A stretch of 64,000 nt of DNA, from assembly GCA_944472155.2 (NCBI GenBank), contig OX235273.1, forward strand, positions 2,825,204-2,889,203, in the 5' to 3' direction. The notes under the pieces are model-generated. The model was not told where the DNA came from and made no database searches. It was given only the letters and a program-made list of their open reading frames with translations. The translations under genes and the position numbers were made by a program. Source of the stretch: Trichobilharzia szidati. Lineage: Eukaryota; Platyhelminthes; Trematoda; Strigeidida; Schistosomatidae. Each line of letters opens with the position of its first letter. The first letter of the stretch is position 1. Positions 1-9,114 of this stretch are shown here, piece by piece.

Positions 1-227
1 TAAAGGATTAAAAATAAATGTAACTAGTGTCCAGTCGAAGTAACTATCTATGAAGGCGCTTTGAATCTTTCCTACCGATGATCCAGATGTCCATCTCACC
101 ACCTTCAATCATCAGACAATACACATCGATAGTAGACAGTCTGCCCTACTCCAATGGCGGTTATCTGCAATAATCTCACTGTCAATGAATAATCTGCTCC
201 ATTCTCCTCCTAACTAATTCAGTATTT

Positions 228-327
228 ATTATAATAAAGGTTTTTTGTATTTCCCAATGAATGAAAAACAAAACGATATTGTTTTGTTTTTCATTCATTG
301 GGAAATACAAAAAACCTTTATTATAAT
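228..327. repeat. Near-perfect 100-bp palindrome of a PLE-2 terminus
   Basis: Two arms of about 49 nt meet at position 277/278 with one mismatch beside the centre. Each arm holds the terminal sequence of the PLE-2 group (contains TTTCCCAATGAATGAAAAAC), which is also found at 45890-45930, 52925-52980 and 54425-54478. It would form a very stable hairpin. It is best read as two PLE-2 ends joined tail to tail, or as a fold-back product of reverse transcription. Confidence 0.85.
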
Positions 328-412
328 GAATATCATATACCCAATGCCCAAATTTTTTCAAACTGTTAAAAGTGAACTTGGTTTGGACATATATAAGATT
401 GAAATGAGAGGG
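328..412 (+). mobile_element. PLE-2 flanking segment
   Basis: This segment follows the palindrome and closely matches 45934-46008 (+) and 52850-52925 (-), including CATATACCCAATGCCC. In all three places it directly adjoins the PLE-2 terminal repeat, so it is probably the part of a PLE-2 unit that lies beyond its pseudo-LTR. It has no coding potential. Confidence 0.6.
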
Positions 413-469
413 ATAGACATGGCTGGGCAGTTCCCAGTATGATGACAGACGGTCGTTTATGTAAATTTT

Positions 470-673
470 ATTTTATTTTTATTTATTTATTTTTTAAAAT
501 TTTATTTTGCTTACAGCTTGACGCCACACCGTATTTTCAGTACAAGTATGGAATTTTCAGCATGGATATCAGTAGCCCAAATTTCGTAGGCCGACCATAG
601 ATATCGGGTGTGCGTCGGCAGGGGATCGAACCCCGGACGATGTGCATGGTCGGCGAGAGTCCTAACCACTGTA
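470..673 (-). mobile_element. SINE-A copy, head incomplete
   Basis: A tRNA-derived SINE on the minus strand. Its A-rich tail is the T-rich stretch at 470-510. The tail block (GGAATTTTCAGCATGG on plus) and the B-box-like GGATCGAACCCC are visible. The last 14 or so nucleotides of the head, present in other copies, are missing at about 673. Confidence 0.8.
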
Positions 674-1545
674 TCATTGTTTCCTATGATATCTGATTAC
701 TACAAATGATTGTGAAAGTAAAATAATGGCCCGGTTAACAGTCGAGTTATGTAGCTGAAATGGTAGGCAGTTGGAATTCACTGGTCCCACTTCTACTACA
801 ACTATTGCAAACACATGAGGAGCATTTCTGTTCAGTCAAATCTGTCCCAGTGAAATTTGTATAATTTCAGGAAATAACAACTAATACCTCATATGAACTG
901 TGATCAAGATTTGACCGAATAGATCCAAAATAATACCCTTTGTAGATATTGTCGTTCACTGGCCTGGTAGATATTAACTTGGGATTTAGACAGATATGCG
1001 CCAACTTTCAATAGCTTGTAGCGGTAAATAATTCCCCAAAATTATTGACCACAGCAATCATCACTCAACATTGGATGCTGAACCTCACTGTTTAAGTCGA
1101 CTTGTTTAGCTGAAGGCTTCCGGTCAAGCATCCCCTCCATTTGGTACTCCGTCGTGTCACGTTCGATTACGAGCCAGCTAAGCATTCGCTTCAACCAGCG
1201 GTTTGGTCCCGAAATATGTATGGTACTTTGGACAACTAAATCTGGTCTTTTGCTTTGTCTTTGGTACTCGAAGAGCGAACACTATAGAAGTTGTTGGCAT
1301 AAGATCTTGCGTTAGTATACTCCGTACAATTCGTGAACGTCGATACCTTCGACCTCCAAAAGCTAGGTGGAATACGATTGCTGACTTGAATACAGATATT
1401 TCCAGCTGGCTGGAGAGTCCTAAATCCAATTCCACCTCTAGCTACTGACAATCAGTAAATAAAAAAAAAATACATGAGTCAGCTAAGTGATCTCTTTTTA
1501 CGTAACTTCTTTTCAAAGCTGCAGAGTTATTTAGGGCATTTATAA
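674..1545. other. No recognisable gene
   Basis: Nothing here resembles a known family. Short open frames overlap on both strands at 1178-1451, without domains or start context. Positions 875-935 share a motif (GTGATCAAGATTTGACCG) with 9840-9892 (minus) and 54553-54610, so part of the stretch is repetitive. Confidence 0.5.
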
Positions 1546-1546
1546 A

Positions 1547-1811
1547 TTTATCTTAATTTTAATCTCTCCCATACTCCCTCTCCCCTTATCTATTTGAACC
1601 TGACCTGAAAAATATTTTTACACGTGTCGTTTAGCATGACTAATTCAATGGTGTTAATTTGCTTTCCAATCTTATATTTCCCAATGTATTTTCAATAGTA
1701 TATATATTTATATATGTATTCGTGTATGTAGAGTATTCAGCTGGGGAGTTCTACAGGAATTTGATGGATTCATGAAATCCTGCTGTATTAACCTTTGTTG
1801 CTTGTTTTGAA
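1547..1811 (+). repeat. Unclassified repeat, second copy at 14534-14797
   Basis: About 265 bp, nearly identical to the reverse complement of 14534-14797. It contains GTGTATGTAGAGTATTCAGC followed by a GGAGTTCTAC block. No coding sequence. It lies next to PLE-1 here and beside RTE-b remains in the other copy, so it is an independent unit or a PLE terminal region. The strand is arbitrary. Confidence 0.7.
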
Positions 1812-1923
1812 GATATAGGAGGTCCAGGAAGCATTGGGAGAAAAACTGATGCCAACGTAAAGGATACTGAATTTCAATATTGCAAAAATATTCATTCAGA
1901 CATCTATAAAACACAAAATAATC

Positions 1924-1965
1924 GAGCAAAGAATATTCTTTTCGATAAATTCCTCTTCCAGGCTC
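1924..1965 (-). ncRNA. Hammerhead-like motif of PLE-1
   Basis: On the minus strand GAGC and GCTC close a short stem I around a changed core (CTGGAAGA in place of CTGATGA). Then come a GAAA box and a self-complementary stem III (AAGAATATTCTT). PLEs are known to carry hammerhead motifs with short stem III that may act as dimers. The core change suggests this copy is weak or inactive. Confidence 0.5.
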
Positions 1966-2103
1966 TACAATTATATATATGTTTATATACACAGAATATT
2001 TTAAATTAGTAGTTAATAACAATATTAGCGTTTTTTTAAATAATATCGATTTGTAAAGTAAGCTCACAATGGAATTGCAGTTCATTAAAGATGCTTAAAT
2101 TAT

Positions 2104-2139
<36 letters not shown>

Positions 2140-2520
2140 GATATAACAGCGAATAGAATATCAACTAATATTAGGGAAATTTCACAAAAATTCTGGATTA
2201 TTCAAACCTGGATGGCCAGGGTAATGAAAATGACTGAACTAACTTCTTTTGGGTGCATAAATTAGGCTTATTAATATGAATCCCCACAGCCTCAGCAATA
2301 TTTAGAAGTCGAACTCTTAAAGCGAAATTGAGATCCGTAGGAATGCAGTAAATGACCCTGAAAGCATGATTAACGTCAATCTTGTGTTCTGTCTCCACAA
2401 GATGAGCTAGAATAGCGCTGCGAATAGATTTTGTTTGACCTTAGCTTAACCAGGCAGGGTGATGTTCGGAAATTCGACGAGAAACACGCCTAATTGTACG
2501 GCCTACGTAACTGGCGCTAT
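1924..2520 (-). mobile_element. PLE-1 3' end, inverted partner of 2512-2880
   Basis: Reading from 2520 downward, the frame gives a GIY-YIG-type stretch (SYVGRTIRRVSRRISEH, then HPAW), an interrupting stop, and the conserved PLE C-terminus ending QKKLVQSFSLPWPSRFE (2198-2398). GIY-YIG is the endonuclease module of PLEs that nicks target DNA. Downstream lies a non-coding tail with a (TAA)n tract at 2103-2139 and a hammerhead-like motif at 1924-1965. Only the C-terminal part survives; the RT is absent. Confidence 0.8.
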
Positions 2521-2880
2521 TCTACCTCATCTTGTGGAGACAGAACACAAGATTGACGTTAATCATGCTTTCAGGGTCATTTACTGCATTCCTACGGATC
2601 TCAATTTCGCTTTAAGAGTTCGACTTCTAAATATTGCTGAGGCTGTGGGGATTCATATTAATAAGCCTAATTTATGCACCCAAAAGAAGTTAGTTCAGTC
2701 ATTTTCATTACCCTGGCCATCCAGGTTTGAATAATCCAGAATTTTTGTGAAATTTCCCTAATATTAGTTGATATTCTATTCGCCGTTATATAAACATATA
2801 TATAATTGTAGAGCCTGGAAGAGGAATTTATCGAAAAGAATATTCTTTGCTCGATTATTTTGTGTTTTATAGAAACTGAA
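2512..2880 (+). mobile_element. PLE-1 3' end, inverted duplicate
   Basis: The C-terminal 66 residues encoded at 2534-2731 are identical to those of the minus-strand arm at 2198-2398. The arm also repeats the downstream tail, but lacks about 110 nt including the (TAA)n tract. With 1924-2425 it forms a long inverted repeat whose spacer is only about 85 bp. The open frame starting at 2459 runs through the inversion point, so its first residues are not PLE sequence. Confidence 0.8.
2811..2852 (+). ncRNA. Hammerhead-like motif of PLE-1
   Basis: Mirror copy of the motif at 1924-1965: stem I GAGC/GCTC, core CTGGAAGA, GAAA box and palindromic stem III AAGAATATTCTT. The core again departs from CTGATGA. 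Confidence 0.5.
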
Positions 2881-3217
2881 TTTATCTTGCAGAACAGTGC
2901 TGTAGACTTGATAAGGTTTATGAGACTAAACTAGTCAACATAAGTTTTGTTCAGATGCGAAACTAAAATCAGCAGTCTGGTATTTAAAAAGTATCATTCT
3001 GAGATTGGCTCCAGAAGAGTCCTGATGGTGACGGGGTTATTATCACAGGCTGGAATCGCCGGCATTAGATAAAACCTCACTCTTCTTTCCCAGGCTTGGG
3101 ACCGGTTAGTTATTTAGGGGATGTGTGGTATTTTTTGTATAAAGCCACTGGTTACCTTCAGATAGGGGACTATTCACATGAGAGAAATCCCATGTGGAAA
3201 TAACTGGAAGTGAGGTT
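2881..3217. other. No recognisable feature
   Basis: Unique-looking AT-rich sequence between a PLE-1 end and a SINE. No coding region or repeat was recognised. Confidence 0.5.
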
Positions 3218-3417
3218 GTGCGTCGGTGGCACAGTGGTTAGGACTCTCGCCGACCATGCACATGGTCCGGAGTTCGATCCCCAGCCCATGCACACCCGAT
3301 ATCTATGGTCGGCCTGCAAAATTTGGACTAACGATATCCATGCTGAAAATTCCACACTTGTACTGAAAATACAGTGTGGAATCAAGCTGCAGTCAAAAAA
3401 AAAATAAATAAAAAATA
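3218..3417 (+). mobile_element. SINE-A, full-length copy
   Basis: The head starts GTGCGTCGGTGGCACAGTGG, which includes an A-box-like pol III element. GAGTTCGATCCCC about 45 nt later serves as B box. The body holds ACCCGATATCTATGGTCGG. The tail runs CATGCTGAAAATTCCAC ... GTGTGGAATCAAGCTG and ends in an A-rich run at 3395-3417. A tRNA-derived SINE is non-autonomous and needs LINE enzymes. Confidence 0.88.
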
Positions 3418-3435
3418 GATCATCATGGTACCTAT

Positions 3436-3665
3436 AATAATAATAATTATTATTATTCCGTTGAGTTCCAAGTGGAACATAGGGCTTCAACAACACATCT
3501 CCACTTTGCAATTATTAGTGTTCTCTGAGCTGGTTGGCTTAGTTGTCTTATCTTCTGCCGTCCTCTTTAGCTTGCACTAAGATTGCCACAATCTCTTATC
3601 TCCTCGTCGCAAGATCTCCTCCATGTCACCCTCGCACTGACGACCCACTCGTCGCTTCCCATCGG
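3436..3665 (-). mobile_element. RTE-a 3' end fragment
   Basis: On plus it begins with an ATT microsatellite, followed by the reverse complement of the RTE-a end (GTGGAACATAGGGCTTC). The last codons of the RTE-a protein on minus follow, but the sequence is disrupted at 3510-3590. It is 5'-truncated, as expected of target-primed insertion. Confidence 0.75.
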
Positions 3666-3671
3666 AAACCA

Positions 3672-3912
3672 CCAACGAGTACTGGAAAACTGCTGTTTTA
3701 TCCCAGTTTGGGAATCATTAGCAGTACACACTCACTGCTGGGTGTCGAACCCAGGACCTTCCAGTTACAAGGCAAGTTCGTAGACTATTCAGCCACTGGG
3801 ACTCGATTCAATGGCCAGTTCATGACTTCTGACTTCTACTACCGATGAATCTCAAACTAGCACGAAACAGCTGGTTGTCCAGCATTCCAGCACTGCTTTT
3901 CAATGGTTCTCA
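3672..3912. mobile_element. FB element, two opposed arms
   Basis: The minus arm (3672-3840) carries a hammerhead-like block (plus CTGCTGTTTTATCCCAG), a B-box-like block (GTGTCGAACCCAGGACC) and the tRNA-like head. It meets a plus arm (3841-3912) with CGATGA, a loop and CACGAAACAGCTGG. So two hammerhead-like motifs face opposite ways within 240 bp. Confidence 0.7.
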
Positions 3913-4017
3913 AACTGAAATGATTCCCTTGTCTAACCTGGAAGAAACATAATCTTTAGAGTGGCAACGTATCTCATAAGAAAACTGATTCTGATTTAGG
4001 TACTTAGGTATCAAAAT

Positions 4018-4203
4018 GTGCGTCGGTGGCACAGCGATTAGGATTTGCGCCGACCACACACATGGACTGGGGTTCGATCTCCTGCCGACGCACACCTGAT
4101 ATCAATTGGTCAGCCCGCAAAATTTGGGCTAACGATATCATATGCTAAACATTCCATACGTGAACCAAAAATACGATGTGGAATCAAGTTATTATCAAAA
4201 ATG
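4018..4203 (+). mobile_element. SINE-A copy
   Basis: Starts GTGCGTCGGTGGCACAGCG; the B-box-like GGGGTTCGATCTCC follows. The diverged tail ends GTGTGGAATCAAG-like near 4185 and runs into AAAATGAAAAAA. It is older than the copy at 3218, judging by substitutions in the body. Confidence 0.85.
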
Positions 4204-4902
4204 AAAAAAATCAAAATAATTAGCTTTCATCCAAATGTTTTGTATTCCTTGATGAAGGCAAAGGCGAGGAGTCCTAAGGGATTGGTTTGTGCTTCAGGTG
4301 AGATAGCATTGAGTCACACAATCTATTGTCATTTAATATTTCATTTGAAGATCCTAAACGAAGAGAAAATATCATGGGATAAACACCGGTGAAAATTTTG
4401 TACATCGTATGAGCACTGTTCGGAATAAAACCATTGCGATTATTATTAATAATTATCCTACCTATGGCATCTCGGATTTTTCTTTCTTATATGGTAGTAT
4501 TAAAGGAGCCTATCTACCTTAGATCACTACTTCTTATGGATCATAATAAACTCACTAGTAATTTCGTCTTTTACCTACATTTTCTGACTCGCTGGTCAGA
4601 CCTTCATGGTTCTGTTGCATAAAAATTTGAAAAAACCGGCGCTTTTATTAATTTCCGGTAAACCAAATGCCACTGGAGAAATTACCATAGAATATTCAAT
4701 TTCACATGGATTTGTTTATTGTGTGGCGTGATGCAGATTGATAAGAAGCTGCCAAAATACTGACAACAATGAATGCAGTGGAGGTAGCAGTGTTAATTCC
4801 TCAAATATGGATGTAGTTTTCGAATATGGCAATGAAATAACCTTACTGGACAACTTTTTTCTAAACTTTGGTCTAGTCGCCATCAAGTCAAAATAATTTA
4901 TT
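4204..4902. other. No recognisable gene
   Basis: AT-rich sequence with a few short frames lacking domains. No family assigned. Confidence 0.5.
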
Positions 4903-4915
4903 CTCCTTTGATCTA

Positions 4916-6088
4916 TTATTATTATTGTTCCCTTGGGTTCCTAGTGGAACATAGGACTTAAACTGCACGTCTCCACTTGCTTCTGTCTTCTGCTGTACTT
5001 TTCACTTGCATCCATGTTAGTCCATACTGTTTCAACTCCTCTTCACACGATCTCCTCCATGTCACCCTTGCACGTCTCACTCGCCACTTCCCTTTCGGGT
5101 TCCACTCGAGACACACGCGATGTCACCCAGCGGCCACCTCAGCGAGTGTCCGATCCATCTAAACTCTCTCCTGCATATTTGTTGAGCGACTGGTTCTTGT
5201 TTTGTTTGTTCCCATAGCTTCTTGTTTGTGATTCTTTCCGGCCATCTGATCTTCAGTATAGAACGAAGACAGCTGTTGATAAAGGTTTGCAACAGGCTGT
5301 TGGAAATATTCTTTGTGACCCGCCAAGTTTCTGATCCATCCGTATAGAAGAAGTGACTGACTTGACGTTTGTATTGAAAATCCGAATCATTTTGTTGTTG
5401 ATGCTGAGTTGAGTGACGAAGATTTCCAGATTGGTTTCAGGTTGATGAATGTGTTTCTCGCCTTCCCGATTGTCGTCTCGATTTGACATCCTCGTTCGTC
5501 CGTTCCTCCTGTAGTTGAGACAATGCTCCCTAGATAAGTGAGTGAATTAACCTCTTTCAAATCCCTCCCATTGATGGTGATTGGCGGTGGATGTTGCTGC
5601 TGTTGTTGTTGTTGTTGGTTGGTTATTTTCATAACATCCGTCTTGTCTATGTTCACCTGGAATCCTGTCTTCTCTGGCTGCTTCTTCGACCAGTTTGTCG
5701 GTTTTCGCTTGTAAGTCTTCGATTTTGTGTGACATCAAACATAAATCATCCACGCGCGAAATCCAGGTCTTCTAGATTCTTCACGTCTGTCCAGGATATC
5801 CCTGTCCTCTCGTTTCCCACTGTGTGACGCATAATCCAGTCCACCACAATTAGGAATATCATTGGTGATAATAAGCACCCTTGTCTGACTCCTGTGTTTA
5901 CTCCAAACGCTTCGCTGAGTTTTCCGTTGTGGATCACTTGACATGTGCCGTTGTCGTACAGCTGTTGAATAAGGTTGATGAATATTTGGGGTACGCCGTA
6001 GTACTCGAGGAGTTTCCAAATTACTTCGCGGTCAACGCTGTCGAAGGCCTTCTCAAAGTCTATGAAGTTGAGGTAGAGGTTTGATTGC
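4916..6088 (-). mobile_element. RTE-a LINE, 5'-truncated, with 13-bp target-site duplication
   Basis: CTCCTTTGATCTA occurs at 4903-4915 and again at 6089-6101, flanking the element. This marks a clean insertion. On minus the order is RT palm (GCLLSPMIFLIVVDWIM, 5746-5937), a damaged active-site region (FARG then DDLCLMS near 5740), a poly-Thr/Gln linker at 5590-5625, TYLGSIVSTTGG, IGKARNTFINLKPIWKSS, and the C-terminal RICRREFRWIGHSLR-type block (5077-5292). The RNA-like end is GAAG..CCTATGTTCC plus (AAT)n. Frameshifts and stops make it dead. Schistosome RTE elements of the SR2 type have this layout. Confidence 0.88.
5077..5937 (-). pseudogene. RTE-a reverse transcriptase remains
   Basis: Broken frames at 5746-5937, 5547-5753, 5387-5656 and 5077-5292 together cover the RT palm to C-terminus. 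The RT would copy the element RNA at the nicked target. The endonuclease and N-terminal RT are missing through 5' truncation. The FADD-type catalytic box is altered to FARG, followed by a frame change. Confidence 0.75.
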
Positions 6089-6312
6089 CTCCTTTGATCT
6101 AGTCAAACTTTAATGTAGCTAAAAATGTGTAAATTCGAAGTGGTTTCCCTTAATAAAGGTTCGTTACTAAGTCTTTTGTGTTCTCCTGATACAACTGTAT
6201 ATATCGCACACAGTGGGTGGGTGAAATAGTATTTCTCTTTCTATTTACTGGATGGTAACGTTTCGAATACAACCGAAATCTTCAAGAGACTGTTCGTAGG
6301 GATTTGATTTGT

Positions 6313-6815
6313 TTCAGTATCTTGATCACGGATTGATATCAGCTGGGGAACCATTGAAAACTATCATGTAGCCCTGGAGAGCCAGCTGTTTCATCCAAAT
6401 CTAATCCTTTCAAACAACCTCTTGAACTTTAATCTGATAGCCTCTAGGGACTGGCTCTGTGCAGGACGCAAGTTGCCTGGAATACTAGTGGGAAGTCATC
6501 CCCAGTGGAGTCCACCACCCCATTAGGAGGGAGTGAGGAGCAGATACTCACCAATGACATTGGTTGGTCGCGCTAAAATCGCGAATTGGTAGAAGTTGGA
6601 ATTCCTGATCTGGGCATTGAATCAGGTCCTAGCGGATGAATAGCCTACGAGATTGACTTGTAACCTCAAGGTCCTGGGTTCGAAACCCAGCAGTGTGTGA
6701 GAACTGTCGGTGAGTTCCAAACTAGTGGGAGGAAACAGGCGTACGGTAATCCAGTACTGGTTTCCAATGGTCCCCTTACTGAAATCAATGCGTGATCCAA
6801 TTTGAAACAGTCGAA
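6313..6815. mobile_element. FB element
   Basis: A short minus arm (6325-6400, plus GGATTGATATCAGCTGG and CAGCTGTTTCATCC) is followed by a long plus body. The body holds GAATTGGTAGAAGTTGG, a B-box-like GGGTTCGAAACCCAGC (about 6676) and a decayed right hammerhead (GTGAGTTCCAAACTAG, about 6710). It ends near CAATGCGTGATCC. Confidence 0.72.
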
Positions 6816-7194
6816 ATAGCTTTGTTATGTGTATGTAGTTTTGTTTGTTTGTTTTTTTGTATGTTTGTTAAAGCAGTTACTTACATTCAAAAATGCGCTA
6901 ACTATAAGTAAACCAAAAAGAAAAGAGGTCAGAGGAGAGAAAAGGGGTGTCAGATATCTCATTTTGCATTGACTATTGAAGAATGTTAGAGGTCATAAAC
7001 GTCAAAACAGACATTGGATGGATACGTGATGATGATGATGATAATGATATGTACAAGATAAAGGCTCAGTCACATGAAAGTGTGCTTTGTGCAGTTATCA
7101 ACTGATCACATGATTTGATTTCAAAATAATTATTTTAATAATAATGAGGTAATGATTACTGTAAATAAGTAAGTAACTGTATGTTTTCAAGACC
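6816..7194. other. No gene; short GAT repeat
   Basis: Nothing is recognised apart from a (GAT)n stretch at about 7028-7045. Confidence 0.5.
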
Positions 7195-7313
7195 TAGTTT
7201 GTAGGGATATAAGAATAGAACTTTTGCTCTGTGACGGTAGAGTATATAATTCCATTGTGGGCAAAATTTATTTTGATAAAGTCTCACAGTGTTGTTATAC
7301 AGTAATATTTACT

Positions 7314-7359
7314 GATGACCACATTTCGAGCACAATTTATCACTGTTCATAATCATATC
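7314..7359 (-). ncRNA. Hammerhead-like motif of PLE-3
   Basis: On minus, GAT...ATC closes a short stem around ATGATTAT, an imperfect stem II (GAACA/TGCTC) and GAAATG. The upstream core is not canonical (ATGATTAT in place of CTGATGA). The same odd core occurs at 39575-39616 and 50280-50321. Confidence 0.35.
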
Positions 7360-7437
7360 AACACACTACTCACACAACTTTCTAATTTCGTTTATATAAT
7401 TCCATTATTTTTCATCGCTTGACTTGGTTGGTAGTAG

Positions 7438-7777
7438 TGTAACAACAGAAGACAAGGGCCAGGTAACAGATCGTTTATTAAGGAAATCAACGCATATTTA
7501 TATATTTTCATGTACATTATTATAGTTTAGTTAAGCAAACAAACACAGTCTTCTGATTGGTGGTTGTTTCTCACTGAAAGTTAATCTTTCATCTCTTTGT
7601 GGCTGTTTCTTGAATGTCAGATCATCTATATATTAACTGTATCCGCCTACGCAAAGTCTGCTGTGGTCCGTTTTGAATCAGTCTTTGTTCATATTTTTCT
7701 CACGACCAATATTGAGAACGTAAACATTGATGTAAATTACTGTCTACCAATTTAGCTAGTAGACAGCTCTCACCACA
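7438..7777 (-). mobile_element. Solo LTR of an LTR retrotransposon
   Basis: 340 bp with 5'-TG...CA-3' ends, one of four copies in the window. On minus it has a TATA-like ATATATAAATAT and then a TTAATAAACG polyadenylation signal near the end, the order expected of an LTR promoter and terminator. Flanks are GTAG and GTGG, a 4-bp target duplication with one mismatch. No gag-pol sequence is next to it, so the internal part was probably lost by LTR-LTR recombination. It sits inside a PLE-3. Confidence 0.8.
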
Positions 7778-8464
7778 GTGGTATTTTCCATATTTCCCGC
7801 ATGAGTGATGAGTTATTGCATCGTATTGCACGTGTTGGGTGTAGAATCGATGAACAAGGATTCAGTAATCAACCTCTCCCTTTCTCCACCTTCCTATATT
7901 ACTTCTTACAATTTTAACCCTCTCCCACCCTCTCTATTGTGTGATTGTGTGTTAATGCATGCAGTGCAATGCAGTACTGAGTTTTTTCTAAGTTACTTAT
8001 CTTCGCTGGTGGGATGAACCATTCTTGCCTTAGCTAAATTCTGACAATCTCACTACTCCTGACCTACTAGTTTGACCTATGTAGTTGACCTCACTCACAG
8101 TCATTTCAAAGTATTTTGTGAATTATATTATTTTGTTTAATTGGGTCAACCGACAGGGTCTTTTAGCCTACATAGCTTGTCCTACCTGAGTGAGTTTGTA
8201 GGTTTGAATGCCACCCTAATTCCTGCTTTATTAAGAATCCTACGTAGGGTCTCAGATGTCCCCTCCTTATATGATAAAACTACTGTAGATGCCTTATATT
8301 CTCTCATATTTATGTTTTCATTATTAGTTTCTTCATTATTTTTATTTTGCTTTTGATACCAACGTCTCTTCTATCTGTTTTATTTCGTCATTTAGGTCTT
8401 TTGTTGTACTACTTAGTGCTGCTGCTGTGTTGTATTTATTGTATTGCTGGATTTTATTTATTTT

Positions 8465-8990
8465 TTATTTAGGAAATCATTGAAAACCAGTTTTGGAGTA
8501 CCGGACAGCCAGCTGTCTTATCACTCTAGTTTGAGATTCATCGACAGCATGAATCCACTGCTGGCTTGCAAACCCAGGACCTTCCTGTTGCAAGACAAGC
8601 TCGTATATCATTCAGCCACTGGGACTCGATCCAATGGGCAGTTCATGTATTCTAACTTCTACCAATTCGCTATTTAGCGCGACCACCAACCAATGAAAAA
8701 ACCTCACTGGTCACGAATCTTCACTAGAACTCCAGCTGGTCGCGCTAAAAGATCACGAATTGTTCGAAGTTAGAATTCATGAACTGGCCATTGAATCGGG
8801 TCCCAACTGGCTGATAGACCTACGAGCTCAGTGCCCCGTGTAACCGAAATTTCCTGGGTCCGAAACCCAGCAGTGGGTGTGTACTGCCAATGAGTCTGAA
8901 ACTAGGATGAAACAGCTGCTAGTACTCCCTACTGGTGTTCAATAGTTCTCTAACCGATGTCAGCTCATGATGAAATCCTCCAACTAATCA
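8465..8990. mobile_element. FB element, two nearly full arms inverted
   Basis: The minus arm (8465-8735) and plus arm (8736-8990) both contain the tRNA-like head and the hammerhead region. The minus arm shows CAGCTGTCTTATCAC and GATTCATCGACAG. The plus arm shows GTACTGCCAATGAGTC and ATGAAACAGCTG, with a B-box-like GGTCCGAAACCCAGC. The two heads meet in the middle, so this is a head-to-head pair. Confidence 0.75.
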
Positions 8991-9114
8991 CACGAAGTCT
9001 CTACAAACCAATACTGGAAAATTCCATCAATTGGTTTGATCACGGACAGTAATTTTGCTGGAAATATTACCAATAACAAAAAAAGTGTGTAAACCATTTA
9101 AATATAATTATACT

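Larger units (their letters stand above)
7195..8440 (-). mobile_element. PLE-3 element split by a solo LTR
   Basis: The coding part lies at 7778-8440 on minus (SYKEGTSETLRRILNKAG, AFKPTN), related to 49690-49860, with many stops. Its non-coding terminal part is at 7195-7437 (GTAGAGTATATAATTCC, TCACAGTGTTGTTATAC), with a hammerhead-like motif at 7314-7359. A 340-bp LTR interrupts it at 7438-7777. The two sides rejoin as in the PLE-3 at 35405-35500. Confidence 0.75.

Noticed and set aside
1178..1451. Overlapping 71-85-codon frames on both strands as a host exon
   Set aside because: No domain, splice context or homology pattern; frames overlap on opposite strands as expected by chance.
3218..3300. 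tRNA genes at SINE heads (also 16468, 36891, 63610)
   Set aside because: A and B boxes are present but acceptor and anticodon stems are not formed and each head continues into a SINE body.
5591..5827. Leucine-rich plus-strand frame as a membrane protein
   Set aside because: Antisense reading of the CAA/CAG linker of RTE-a; the same occurs at 22051, 47155 and 47180.
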